Shown: positions 18,405 to 26,902 of the stretch, piece by piece
How positions within the stretch are numbered: the first letter of the stretch is position 1
Layout of the letters: each line of letters opens with the position of its first letter
Assembly (NCBI GenBank): GCA_902801155.1
Contig: CADCHG010000008.1
Coordinates: forward strand, 1-60,687
Length of the DNA: 60,687 nucleotides
Direction: 5' to 3'
Source: an uncultured Prevotellaceae bacterium
GTDB lineage: Bacteria; Bacteroidota; Bacteroidia; Bacteroidales; Bacteroidaceae
Notes under the pieces: model-generated
What the model saw: the letters and a program-made list of their open reading frames with translations, nothing else
The model's database searches: none
Told to the model about the DNA's origin: nothing
Program-made: the position numbers and the translations under genes

Positions 18405-18557
18405 TTACCAAGCATTTACTTCTTCAAAATCCTCTACGCCGCCAGGTTTCTGGTTTGAGTTGTTTGTGTCGGCCTCGCCTAAAGATGCGGCCATAATCCG
18501 TCCTGTCTTCAATTCATGAAGCCTCATTTCTGGGACTAAATAATTTTTCTTTTTCAT
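18405..18557 (-). CDS. small 50-residue protein upstream of the fimbrillin gene
   Basis: This short protein reads MKKKNYLVPEMRLHELKTGR and ends acidic (VEDFEEVNAW). It has no signal peptide or membrane segment. The pattern MKK-x-Y-x-x-PEM is common in tiny Prevotella proteins placed just before surface lipoproteins. The stop is 17 bp from the next ATG, and the promoter is directly upstream. Function unknown. Confidence 0.65.
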   Translation of the reverse strand: MKKKNYLVPEMRLHELKTGRIMAASLGEADTNNSNQKPGGVEDFEEVNAW

Positions 18558-18602
18558 AAGTGTTTAGTGTTTAATTTATGATTTATTATTTTCTAGGGTA
18601 TA

Positions 18603-18667
18603 GAAAACCGATTTTCGGCATTCGGTTTTCGGGAACAAAGTTATATATTTTTGGAAATATATACAAG
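18603..18667 (-). promoter_or_regulatory. promoter and leader hairpin of the fimbrillin operon
   Basis: On the minus strand, TTG at 18666-18664, 20 bases, then TAACTTTGT at 18643-18635. The transcript would begin with the hairpin GAAAACCGA / TCGGTTTTC (18603-18630), 46 bp before the small gene. Confidence 0.65.
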
Positions 18668-18850
18668 AAAATGTACGGAAAATTGTTTTTTATGTGCATG
18701 TTTGTTATAAATATCTATGAATTTTACTGTTTTTCGTATAAAATAGTACTAATTTCTTGGTTTTTTGCGTTTTTCTTTAAATACTGATAAGGATGGGAAA
18801 CACGGAAGATGCTCGCTTGCGCGAGGTTGTGCTTTAGAAAGTAAATATAA

Positions 18851-18866
18851 TCGAACTGACGTTATA
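18851..18866 (+). repeat. 18 bp interspersed word, diverged copy 3
   Basis: TCGAACTGACGTTATA resembles TCGAACTCACGTTAA. It follows a fragment (CGCTTGCGCGAGG and TTTAGAAAGTAAAT, 18813-18846) of the repeat family found around trkA. Confidence 0.4.
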
Positions 18867-18899
18867 ATAAGTGGGTATTGGCTAAAAAATCTAAAAAGT

Positions 18900-18932
18900 A
18901 TTGGTTGTCTTGGAGATTTTTCTTAACTTTGC
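18900..18932 (+). promoter_or_regulatory. promoter of the hydrolase at 19108
   Basis: ATTG at 18900-18903, 20 bases, then TAACTTTGC at 18924-18932. Confidence 0.7.
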
Positions 18933-19021
18933 CCACAGATAATCAAAGACGTGCACCAGCCATTATGGCTGACAAGCACTATTATCTGTGGGCGAAGTTG
19001 TACTTTGTCCCACGATAATGG
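18932..19021 (+). ncRNA. structured leader element, copy c (hydrolase 5' UTR)
   Basis: A perfect 12 bp basal stem CCCACAGATAAT (18932-18943) / ATTATCTGTGGG (18981-18992) encloses GACGTGCACCAGCC, a four-base loop and GGCTGACAAGCAC. A tail GCGAAGTTGTACTTTGTC follows, and then a partial third copy of the stem word (CCCACGATAAT). The stem sequence differs from that in the other loci, but pairing is kept. About 85 bases of GTCAAAAGTCTAAAG-type words separate it from the start codon. Confidence 0.75.
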
Positions 19022-19107
19022 CTAAAGTCAAAAGTCTAAAGGCTAAGGTCAAAAGTCTAAAGTCAAAAGCCTTTTGCCCCTTTGACCTAATATTTATTTT
19101 CTAAACA

Positions 19108-19932
19108 ATGGTAATGAATATCTTGAATATAAAACGTGTTATGGTTGTACTGACAATGATGATTGCCAGTATAGTATCAGTTTCGGCTCAGACGGCGGGC
19201 GAGTATCTGAAATTGACGGATGCTGTGCCTGACGGGTATAAATTCTGGTATTTTATTCCTGAGGACTATAAAATTGAGCAGCATAAGATGCCGCTTGTCA
19301 TCTTCCTTCATGGTGCGAGCTTGTGCGGTAAGGACTTGATGCGCGTGCGCAGGTATGGTGTGCTTCATGCCATTGACAAGGGTATGGTGATTCCTGCTTT
19401 TGTGCTTGCGCCTCAGAATCCGGGTGGTGCGTGGAAGCCTTCGAAGATTAATGATTTGCTGGAATGGGCAAAAGCTAATTATAATGTTGATTCAACGCGC
19501 GTGTATGTGCTCGGTATGAGTCTTGGCGGTTATGGTACGCTGGATTTCGTGGGCACTTATCCTGAGAAGGTGGCGGCGGCTATGGCTCTCTGTGGCGGTT
19601 GCTCGCTGAAGGATATGAGCGGACTTGGGAAGTTGCCTCTTTGGATTATGCACGGTACGGCTGATAGGGCTGTGGGTGTCAAGGAGTCGAAGAAGGTGGT
19701 GGACTATCTGAAGGGTATTGGACAGGATAAGCTCTTGCGCTTTGACTGGCTTGAGGGCGGAAATCATGGTGTGCTTGCCCGTCTGTTCTATCTGCAGAAG
19801 ACTTACGACTGGCTTATCTCCCACACTACGACCAAGCGTAAGACAGAGGATTGCATCGATATCACTTGGGATGATATCAAGACAACATATCAGAATATGA
19901 ATAAGTTGTCGGAGGATTATGAGCATGATTGA
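19108..19932 (+). CDS. secreted alpha/beta hydrolase (esterase/feruloyl esterase-like)
   Basis: This 274-residue exported hydrolase has a signal peptide ending VSVSAQ (about residue 29). The nucleophile elbow is GMSLGG (Ser at about residue 139), the acid is probably Asp in HGTADRAV, and the base is His in GGNHGV. LVIFLHGASLCGKD forms the oxyanion loop. This is the pattern of the phospholipase/carboxylesterase and PHB-depolymerase-like group, whose Bacteroidetes members often remove acyl groups from plant polysaccharides. An alternative start lies two codons in (19114). The gene stands alone, with its own promoter, leader and a family A repeat after its stop. Confidence 0.8.
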   Translation: MVMNILNIKRVMVVLTMMIASIVSVSAQTAGEYLKLTDAVPDGYKFWYFIPEDYKIEQHKMPLVIFLHGASLCGKDLMRVRRYGVLHAIDKGMVIPAFVLAPQNPGGAWKPSKINDLLEWAKANYNVDSTRVYVLGMSLGGYGTLDFVGTYPEKVAAAMALCGGCSLKDMSGLGKLPLWIMHGTADRAVGVKESKKVVDYLKGIGQDKLLRFDWLEGGNHGVLARLFYLQKTYDWLISHTTTKRKTEDCIDITWDDIKTTYQNMNKLSEDYEHD

Positions 19933-20072
19933 AAAGTGAATAGTGAAAAGTGAATAGTGAATAATACTTAATATTGGTGGCCACCAGAATGGAAGGACGT
20001 TGATGGGCACTCACGTTCGGCGATAGCAGTATTATTATCTAAGTATTATTCACTTTTCACTATTCACTTTCC
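19930..20072. repeat. inverted intergenic repeat, family A copy 2
   Basis: This is the same architecture and words as 6938-7074: AGTGAATAGTGAATAATACT on the left, GATAGCAGTATTATTATC and AAGTATTATTCACTTTTCAC on the right. The central 45 bp differ. It separates two convergent genes. Confidence 0.7.
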
Positions 20073-20083
20073 ATTTAAAAATA

Positions 20084-20221
20084 TTATTTTATATAGTCCT
20101 TTGCTACCATGTCATAGTAAAGGGCTTCCAGTTCGCCGAGGCTGAGTTGCTGTACAGAATGTTCTATCATTCTTATTAGCTCCTCACGTCGGCTTTCATC
20201 GTTATAAGAGTCGAACTTCAT
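20084..20221 (-). CDS. small 45-residue protein
   Basis: The sequence begins MKFDSYNDESRREELIRM and ends MVAKDYIK. It is soluble, highly charged and probably all-helical. The codon pattern is regular and similar to neighbouring genes, which supports translation. It follows trkH on the same strand, but a 300 bp hairpin-rich element lies between them. I do not recognise the family. Confidence 0.6.
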   Translation of the reverse strand: MKFDSYNDESRREELIRMIEHSVQQLSLGELEALYYDMVAKDYIK

Positions 20222-20224
20222 TTC

Positions 20225-20525
20225 AATTAACAATTAAAAAATTTAGTTTTCGGAAGTGTAGAAGTGCCTGGAAGGCAATACTATTAGTAACCCCGTACAT
20301 ACGAGTGTAACGAGGATGTGCGGGGATTACGATATCCCTTTCTATACTGCCTGGAAGGCAGTACATCGTGGAAGTTGCATTAAGAGAAATCAGGTACAGC
20401 CTTCCAGGCTGATAAAGAATATGTGGTTTTCTATCCGAGGGCATCCTCTCCTTCGGCGAGTATGCCCTCGGTTACTCATAGTATAGCCTTCCAGGCTCTT
20501 TCCGAAAGTTGAATTAACAATTAAA
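20225..20525. repeat. 300 bp hairpin-rich element flanked by 14 bp direct repeats
   Basis: The direct repeats AATTAACAATTAAA at 20225-20238 and 20512-20525 bracket the element. Just inside them are the inverted arms TTTTCGGAA and TTCCGAAAG. GCCTGGAAGGC occurs at 20266 and 20349, and its complement AGCCTTCCAGGCT at 20398 and 20485. Two more hairpins are CCCCGTACAT / ATGTGCGGGG (20291-20325) and CCGAGGGCAT / ATGCCCTCGG (20435-20471). There is no ORF. The flanking repeats look like a target-site duplication. Confidence 0.65.
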
Positions 20526-20552
20526 TTTCCCCCATAGCGATATAAATGTATC

Positions 20553-20614
20553 TACTCCCCCATGTGGGGGTGAGGGGGGAGGAACCTTCCTTTGGGGAAG
20601 GACGGGTTAGGCTT
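20553..20614 (-). repeat. GC-rich post-stop repeat after trkH
   Basis: Read on the minus strand, the DNA directly after the trkH stop codon is AAGCCTAACCCGTCC, a CCTTCC...GGAAGG hairpin, CTCCCCCCTCACC and an ACCCCCACATGGGGG hairpin. The same layout follows the TonB receptor stop at 56759-56817; shorter relatives follow nadB and ruvA. Confidence 0.7.
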
Positions 20615-22069
20615 TTACTGTTCCTTCCAGAACGCTGGGGTGAAGATAATCAGTACAGAGAATATCTCAAGACGACCCATGAGCATGAGGAGGGAACAAA
20701 TCCACTTGGCAAAGTCGGGGAGCTCATCCCATGACATCGTAGGGCCGATTTCTGTTCCGAGCGTAGGACCTACATTGCTCAGCGTGGAGATGGTGATGGT
20801 GATGGCGTTGGTGTTATCGACACCTGCTGCTATCATCGTAAATGCGCAGAAGATGCACATGAGGCAATAGACGGTCAGGAAAGCGAGTAGGGTGACACGC
20901 TTCTGGTTTGGAACATTGGTAGCGCCTATGCGTAATGGTAGTATGGCGTGAGGGTGCAGCATCTGTCGGAACTCGTTACGTACTCCCTTCAATAGCATTA
21001 TACATCTTACTGCCTTGAAGCCGCCACTTGTACTGCCGGCACATCCGCCAATGAACATACACACGGCAAGGATTACCCATGTGACATGAGGCCATTGGGC
21101 AGCATCATCGTTGAAGAGGCCGGTGGTGGTGAGGAATGAAACTACCTGATATATGCCACATCGGAAGGCATGCTCATAGTCATAGCCGTTGTGTGTGATG
21201 AGCATCACCATAATGAAGAATGTGAAGATGAGGGTGATGCCGACATAGAACTTCACTTCTATGTTATTTAGGAGATTCTTCACTTCGCCCTTTATTACAC
21301 AGCGGTAGAGAAGGATGAAGTTGAGTCCGGAAAGGAAACAGAACAGGGTGCTGATATATTCCATTGCCGGTGACTGGAATGTCTCGATACTGTCGTTGTG
21401 TGTGGCAAAGCCTCCTGTTGCGAGAGTTGTCATGGCATAGTTTATACTGTCGAAGACATTCATTCCGAGGAGGTAATAGCTTATTCCGCAGACGATGGAG
21501 AGGCTTAGGAAGATAATCCAGATGCTCTTTGCCGTAGAGGAGAGACGAGGGTGCAGCTTGGTCTTGATAGGACCAGTTGCCTCGGCTGCAAAGACCTTTA
21601 CAGAACCGCCTACCATAGAAGGCAGTACGGCAATGGTGAAGAACACGATACCGAGACCGCCAATCCATTGTGAAAGGCTTCTCCAGAATAGTATTCCGTG
21701 TGGCAGACATTCTACATCATTGAGGATGGTGGCGCCTGTGGTGGTGAAGCCCGACATGGACTCAAAGAAGGCGTTGGTGAAATTGGTGATATAGCCTCCG
21801 ATGAGGAACGGCAGGGTTCCGAAGAGACTGAACAGAGTCCATGCGAGTGTGACGACAAGGAAGGAGTCGCGTCGGCTCATGGTGTTGGATGCCTCTCTGC
21901 CGAGATAGCGGAAGGCAAAACCGAACATCTGTGTGATGAGTATTGACAGGATGAATGCAAACGTGTCATCTTCTTGATATATCAGAGATACACCAAGACA
22001 CATTATCATGAACACAGACTCAAGGAAGAGTAGTGAACCGAGAATCTTGTATGTTAGTTTGATGTTCAT
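20615..22069 (-). CDS. trkH: Trk potassium uptake protein TrkH
   Basis: This 484-residue channel-like subunit of Trk K+ uptake has four membrane-pore-membrane repeats. Selectivity-filter-like segments include GFTTTGATIL, TLATGGFATHN, FLTTTGLF and STLSNVGPTLGTE, one in each quarter of the protein. It works with the TrkA regulator encoded upstream. MNIKLTYKILG is the family start; the frame opens four codons earlier. It is the last large gene of the asd-dxs-trkA-trkH run, with a family B repeat between it and trkA. Confidence 0.93.
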   Translation of the reverse strand: MNIKLTYKILGSLLFLESVFMIMCLGVSLIYQEDDTFAFILSILITQMFGFAFRYLGREASNTMSRRDSFLVVTLAWTLFSLFGTLPFLIGGYITNFTNAFFESMSGFTTTGATILNDVECLPHGILFWRSLSQWIGGLGIVFFTIAVLPSMVGGSVKVFAAEATGPIKTKLHPRLSSTAKSIWIIFLSLSIVCGISYYLLGMNVFDSINYAMTTLATGGFATHNDSIETFQSPAMEYISTLFCFLSGLNFILLYRCVIKGEVKNLLNNIEVKFYVGITLIFTFFIMVMLITHNGYDYEHAFRCGIYQVVSFLTTTGLFNDDAAQWPHVTWVILAVCMFIGGCAGSTSGGFKAVRCIMLLKGVRNEFRQMLHPHAILPLRIGATNVPNQKRVTLLAFLTVYCLMCIFCAFTMIAAGVDNTNAITITISTLSNVGPTLGTEIGPTMSWDELPDFAKWICSLLMLMGRLEIFSVLIIFTPAFWKEQ

Positions 22070-22081
22070 TAGCCTAACCAA

Positions 22082-22249
22082 GCCTTCCGCTTGCGCTGAT
22101 GGTTTTTAGAAAGTAAATCGAGAGTAAATTGAATCAGTAAATTCTAATCTGTAAATTAATCAATTGCTTGAAATGTTGTATTAATAATTTACTGAATTTA
22201 ATTTATTGGTAATTTACTTTCCCAATCCTCGCGTTAGCGATTTGCTTTC
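22082..22249. repeat. inverted intergenic repeat, family B copy 1
   Basis: GAAAGTAAAT and AGTAAATTGAATCAGTAAATT words on the left are mirrored by AATTTACTGAATTTAATTTA and TAATTTACTTTCCC on the right. They are bordered by CGCTTGCGCTGAT and CTCGCGTTAGCGATTTGC. The second copy is at 23625-23794; together they flank trkA. Confidence 0.7.
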
Positions 22250-23596
22250 CTAAAGGAAGAATTTCTCTATTCTCTTCATATCGGCATTGTGGCAGAAGAC
22301 TACGACATTATCGCCTGCCTGAATTTGCGTACCACCACGGACGAGGATACCCTCACCGTCGCGCACAATTCCACCTATTGTCATTCCGTAAGGTATTCCG
22401 AGTTCAAATACCTTCTTTCTTGTCACCTTTGAGCCCGGCTGTGCCACGAACTCGGCAACATCGGCGTTGGCATTCATGAGGAAGCGCACGTTTGACACGT
22501 CGGCATCCATCAGCATCTCGTAAATGTGGCTGGCTGCAATAGCCTTTTTGTTGATGATTGTACCGATGTCGAGACTCTCTGCCATTGCTGCGTAATCAAG
22601 GTTCTCTACCATTGCAACGGTCTTGCGCACACCCATACGCTTGGCTGTGAGACAAGCGAGGATGTTAGTCTCGGCATTTCCTGTTATGGCAACGAATGCC
22701 TGAGTGTTCTTTATGCCTTCTTCTATGAGGAGAGACACATCACGTCCGTCACCGTTGATGACAAGTACACGGTCTGTATCAAGAAGAAGCTCGTTGAGAA
22801 GCTCACAACGTGCAGGATCCTTCTCGATAATCTTCATATTCATATAGTCGGGCAGGGTAGAGGCCGTTCTTACAGCAGTCTTGCCACCGCCCATGACCAT
22901 CACGTTCTTCACGTCGGCATATCCTTCCTTGCCTACTAGCTTGCGGATGAGAGGGATATAGTTGCGCTTTGTCATGAAATATGCGAGGTCGTTAGCCTGT
23001 AGCTCGTCATTACCGTTAGGGATGATGGTCTCGTTGCCACGCTTTATGGCAACAATGAGATAAGGCTCCTCTGGTCCGCATATATCCTTGAGGGGCTGAT
23101 TTAGAATCTCTGCAGTCTCACGCAGTTTGATGCCGAGCATCACAAGCGCACCGTTATGCACATCCCATCGCAGACGTACCCATGACATTTTTAGTCCGTT
23201 GATGATATCCTTTGCACCTAGAAGCTCCGGGTATATCACGGAATCAACGCCTGAAGCCTTGAGGATGTCGTGGTTCTCTGGGTCTGCAAACTCATAGTCT
23301 TCCACCTTCGCAACTGTCTGCTTTGCTCCGAGAGCCTTGGCAATGGCGCATGACTCAAGGTTGACGTGCTGATCAAGTGTTACGGCAATGTAGAGATCAC
23401 ATTCCTGCACACCGGCCTGACGAAGTGCGCTGATGCTGCCTGGATGGGCGTGTAGGGTGAGAACGTCGAAATTTGTAGAGATATTATCAAGGCTGTCCTC
23501 ATCATCATCAATAAGGATAATCTCCTCATTGTTTCGGGAGAGGAGCTTTGCCAGATATGTACCGATGGCGCGTGCGCCTGCAATTACGATTTTCAT
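22250..23596 (-). CDS. trkA: Trk potassium uptake regulatory subunit TrkA
   Basis: This 448-residue cytoplasmic gating subunit has two RCK units. The first nucleotide-binding fold starts MKIVIAGARAIGTYLAKLL with acidic Asp-Asp-Asp after strand 2. The second starts VMVMGGGKTAVRTAS at about residue 230. Each is followed by a TrkA-C domain (ending DLAYFMTKRN and DNVVVFCHNADM). The two-unit length is that of TrkA rather than single-RCK KtrA. It is co-directional with trkH, 180 bp apart across repeat B. Confidence 0.93.
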   Translation of the reverse strand: MKIVIAGARAIGTYLAKLLSRNNEEIILIDDDEDSLDNISTNFDVLTLHAHPGSISALRQAGVQECDLYIAVTLDQHVNLESCAIAKALGAKQTVAKVEDYEFADPENHDILKASGVDSVIYPELLGAKDIINGLKMSWVRLRWDVHNGALVMLGIKLRETAEILNQPLKDICGPEEPYLIVAIKRGNETIIPNGNDELQANDLAYFMTKRNYIPLIRKLVGKEGYADVKNVMVMGGGKTAVRTASTLPDYMNMKIIEKDPARCELLNELLLDTDRVLVINGDGRDVSLLIEEGIKNTQAFVAITGNAETNILACLTAKRMGVRKTVAMVENLDYAAMAESLDIGTIINKKAIAASHIYEMLMDADVSNVRFLMNANADVAEFVAQPGSKVTRKKVFELGIPYGMTIGGIVRDGEGILVRGGTQIQAGDNVVVFCHNADMKRIEKFFL

Positions 23597-23624
23597 AAGC
23601 CTTAGAAATAAAATAAGTTTTATT

Positions 23625-23794
23625 GGCTTCCGCTAGCGCGGATGACTTTTGAAAGTAAATTGGGAGTAAATTGAATCAGTAAATTATATCAGGAAATGCA
23701 AATTTGTTTGGAAATTCCTTGTGCTGAGATTAATTTACTGAATATAATTTACTGGGAATTTACTTTCCCAATCCTCACGTAAGCAATTTGCTTT
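23625..23794. repeat. inverted intergenic repeat, family B copy 2
   Basis: This has the same order of words as 22082-22249: CGCTAGCGCGGATGAC, GAAAGTAAATTGGGAGTAAA, then the mirrored AATTTACTGAATATAATTTA and GGGAATTTACTTTCCC, then CTCACGTAAGC. It lies between dxs and trkA. Confidence 0.7.
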
Positions 23795-23798
23795 CATT

Positions 23799-25706
23799 CT
23801 AAAGCGAAGCGCAAGTTTTTGCGATGCTTTCCTCGTCTATTCCTACGATGTGGTGAAGTTCTGCCACCGTACCTTGCTCAACAAAGCTGTCTGGCAATCC
23901 GAGACGCTTTACCTTTACATCATAGTCATAATCCTGGAACCATTCGGTAACGGCAGAACCAAGTCCACCATTGCGAACACCATCCTCCACGGTTATCACC
24001 TTCTTGAAATTCTTACCTACCTCGTGGAGTATGTCCTCGTCAAGAGGTTTTAGGAAGCGCATGTCATAGTGGGTGATAGGTGTTGGGTGTTGGGTGTTGG
24101 TGGATAGCATTTCCTCCACTGTGTTTCCTATTGGACCTATGGTGAGAATCGCTATTCCTTCGCCTTCACCTTCCACGGAAGTGAGTTTTCTGCCCGTTCC
24201 TACCTTGATTTCCTCAAGAGGGCATCGCCAGTCTATGAGTACACCACGACCTCGCGGGTATCTGATGACGAACGGTCCCTTGTTTGGTAGCTGGGCGGTG
24301 AACATCAGTCGGCGAAGTTCATGCTCATCCATCGGGGATGAGATGGTGAGGTTAGGTACTGGTCTCAGGGCAGCCATATCGAAAGCCCCATGATGTGTAG
24401 CTCCATCCTCACCTACGAGTCCGGCTCTGTCGAAACAGAACACTACTGGAAGTTTCATTATAGCCACATCGTGTATGATGTTGTCATAGGCGCGCTGTGC
24501 GAATGCGCTGTATATGTTACAGAAAGGAATGAGTCCGTCCTTTGCCATACCTCCAGAGAATGTAACAGCGTGACCTTCTGCAATTCCCACATCGAATGCA
24601 CGGTCAGGAAATGCTTCCATCAGTTTGTTCATTGAACAGCCTGTAGGCATTGCAGGAGTAACACCAACGATACGAGGATTCTGTTTGGCAAGTTCCACAA
24701 GAGTCTCACCGAATACATCCTGATACTTTGGCGGCTTGTTCTCCTCGTTGCTTGTTATTCGGGCACCGGTATCCGGGTCAAACTTACCCGGAGCATGCCA
24801 GATTGTTGCAGCATTCTCGGCTGGCTTATAGCCCTTGCCTTTCTTTGTGTGGATATGCAGGAGCTTAGGGCCGCGCATGTTCTTGAGTTGCGTGAGAACC
24901 CTTACGAGTTCCTTCACATCATGCCCGTCAACTGGACCGAAATAGCGGATGTTGAATCCCTCAAAAATATTCTGCTGTTGTGAGAGAACCGACTTGATGG
25001 AGTTGTTCAGTCGGATGATAGTCTTGCGACGGTCATCATTCAGGAAGCCCTTGCCTGTGAGCCATTCCGCAGCCTTGTTACGCCAATGGTTATATGACTC
25101 ATTGGTGGTGAGGTTGAGAAGATACTGCTTCATACCGCCTACGGAGCGGTCAATCGACATGTTATTGTCATTGAGGATAATGAGCAGGTCATTTGGCGAA
25201 GAACTGACATTGTTAAGACCTTCGAATGCCAATCCTCCACTCATAGCTCCATCACCGATTACGGCAACTACCTTCGGCGATGGCTGTTTGGTGTCGGGCG
25301 ACAGCTTAGCTGCAACCGCCATACCAAGTGCAGCAGAAATACTGTTAGAGGCATGTCCGCAGGTGAAGGTGTCATATTCACTCTCGTCAGGAGAAGGGAA
25401 AGGATGCAGCCCGTTCAGTTTCCTGTTTGTATAGAAAACGTCGCGTCGGCCTGTAAGTATCTTATGTCCGTAAGCCTGATGCCCCACGTCCCATACAATG
25501 CGGTCGTAAGGAGTAGAAAAGACGTAATGGAGGGCTACGGTAAGCTCCGTTACGCCGAGTGAAGATGCAAGATGCCCAGGGTTTACCGAGAGCTCCTGCA
25601 CGATATCCTCGCGCAGTTCTTGGCAAACCTCAGGCAACTTGTCCACCGGAAGTTTCCGAAGATCTTCCGGTGAGTCTATTTTGTTCAGTAAACTGAAATC
25701 GGTCAT
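23799..25706 (-). CDS. dxs: 1-deoxy-D-xylulose-5-phosphate synthase
   Basis: This 635-residue thiamine-diphosphate enzyme makes the first MEP-pathway intermediate from pyruvate and glyceraldehyde 3-phosphate. The GDG...N cofactor motif is at about residues 150-180 ([19 protein letters not shown]). The His of [11 protein letters not shown] contacts substrate, and [15 protein letters not shown] marks the pyrimidine domain. A C-terminal transketolase domain follows. Its ATG overlaps the asd stop by one base (TAATG), so the two are translationally coupled. Confidence 0.96.
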   Translation of the reverse strand: MTDFSLLNKIDSPEDLRKLPVDKLPEVCQELREDIVQELSVNPGHLASSLGVTELTVALHYVFSTPYDRIVWDVGHQAYGHKILTGRRDVFYTNRKLNGLHPFPSPDESEYDTFTCGHASNSISAALGMAVAAKLSPDTKQPSPKVVAVIGDGAMSGGLAFEGLNNVSSSPNDLLIILNDNNMSIDRSVGGMKQYLLNLTTNESYNHWRNKAAEWLTGKGFLNDDRRKTIIRLNNSIKSVLSQQQNIFEGFNIRYFGPVDGHDVKELVRVLTQLKNMRGPKLLHIHTKKGKGYKPAENAATIWHAPGKFDPDTGARITSNEENKPPKYQDVFGETLVELAKQNPRIVGVTPAMPTGCSMNKLMEAFPDRAFDVGIAEGHAVTFSGGMAKDGLIPFCNIYSAFAQRAYDNIIHDVAIMKLPVVFCFDRAGLVGEDGATHHGAFDMAALRPVPNLTISSPMDEHELRRLMFTAQLPNKGPFVIRYPRGRGVLIDWRCPLEEIKVGTGRKLTSVEGEGEGIAILTIGPIGNTVEEMLSTNTQHPTPITHYDMRFLKPLDEDILHEVGKNFKKVITVEDGVRNGGLGSAVTEWFQDYDYDVKVKRLGLPDSFVEQGTVAELHHIVGIDEESIAKTCASL

Positions 25707-26764
25707 TATTTTACGTTTCCAACCTTGATAAGGTACTCGGCAATCTGAACGGCGTTCAGAGCGGCACCCTTCTTGATCTGGTCACCAGATAGCCAGAATG
25801 TAAGTCCGTTAGGATCTGAGAGGTCCTTACGTACACGACCTACATATACGTCATCCTTACCAGCTGTGTAGAGAGGCATTGGGTAAGGCAGACCTTCCAT
25901 TGTCTCCTTGCTTGCATCAGGATTAGCCTTTGCTCCTACGCGCTTTGGATCGTCAACAAGAGTTACGCCCTCGCCATTGCGAAGTGCCTCCTGAGCAGCC
26001 TCTACTGAGATAGGGCTCTCTGTCTCAATCCATACAGCCTCAGAGTGAGCACGGAGAGAAGAGATACGAACACACATAGCAGAGCACTTAGCATCGGTGT
26101 GCATGATCTTCTTTGTCTCGTTGAACATCTTCATCTCCTCCTTGGTGTAACCGTTGTCCTGGAAGACGTCAATCTGTGGAATTACGTTGTAAGCCAACTG
26201 GTAAGCGAACTTGTTAACGGTTGGCTGTTCGTTATTGGCAAGCTCCTTATACTGCTGCTGAAGCTCAGCCATAGCTGCTGCACCGGCACCTGAAGCACTC
26301 TGGTAAGAAGCTACGTGGATTCTCTTGATATGGGAGAGTTTCTCCAATGGCTTGAGCACCACTACCATCATGATAGTTGTACAGTTAGGGTTTGCGATGA
26401 TACCGCGTGGGCGGTTGAGGGCATCCTCGGCATTGCACTCAGGTACAACCAATGGCACATCATCGTCCATACGGAATGCGCTTGAGTTGTCAATCATCAC
26501 AGCACCATATTTAGTAATGTCAGCTGCAAACTCCTTGGATGTACCAGCGCCAGCACTTGTGAATGCGATGTCAACATCCTTGAAGTCATCGTTGTGCTGG
26601 AGAAGCTTGACCTCGTATTCCTTACCACGGAATGTGTACTTGGTACCAGCTGAACGCTCACTACCAAACAAAACGAGGTCATCCATAGGGAAATTTCTCT
26701 CATCAAGGACGCGAAGGAACTCCTGTCCTACTGCACCACTTGCACCAACAATTGCTACTTTCAT
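25706..26764 (-). CDS. asd: aspartate-semialdehyde dehydrogenase
   Basis: This 352-residue NADPH enzyme takes aspartyl phosphate to the semialdehyde, the branch point to lysine/diaminopimelate, threonine and methionine. It starts with the nucleotide fold [20 protein letters not shown]. The catalytic Cys is in ANPNCTTI (about residue 130), and the catalytic His and Arg in the segment around [14 protein letters not shown]. It is the first gene of a minus-strand run with dxs, trkA and trkH. Its diaminopimelate branch product connects with the ddh gene elsewhere in the window. Confidence 0.96.
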   Translation of the reverse strand: MKVAIVGASGAVGQEFLRVLDERNFPMDDLVLFGSERSAGTKYTFRGKEYEVKLLQHNDDFKDVDIAFTSAGAGTSKEFAADITKYGAVMIDNSSAFRMDDDVPLVVPECNAEDALNRPRGIIANPNCTTIMMVVVLKPLEKLSHIKRIHVASYQSASGAGAAAMAELQQQYKELANNEQPTVNKFAYQLAYNVIPQIDVFQDNGYTKEEMKMFNETKKIMHTDAKCSAMCVRISSLRAHSEAVWIETESPISVEAAQEALRNGEGVTLVDDPKRVGAKANPDASKETMEGLPYPMPLYTAGKDDVYVGRVRKDLSDPNGLTFWLSGDQIKKGAALNAVQIAEYLIKVGNVK

Positions 26765-26843
26765 TTCTTCTAATTTTTAGTTGTTGTTATAAAAAATCTC
26801 AAAATTGCGGTACAAAATTAATAATTTTCGGGGGATTATTCGC

Positions 26844-26871
26844 TATTTTGCCGATTTTTTTGCAATTTTGC
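26844..26871 (+). promoter_or_regulatory. possible promoter(s) of the antiporter gene
   Basis: TATTTTGCC at 26844-26852 and CAATTTTGC at 26863-26871 both resemble the -7 element. The second is nearer the start codon at 26903. No clear -33 is visible. Confidence 0.4.
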
Positions 26872-26902
26872 AGTCAAAAAAGGTGAAAACAAACATAAAT
26901 CA

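Noticed and set aside
18578-18787. 69-codon frame upstream of the hydrolase
   Set aside because: It lies over the minus-strand fimbrillin promoter and translates to an aromatic low-complexity string.
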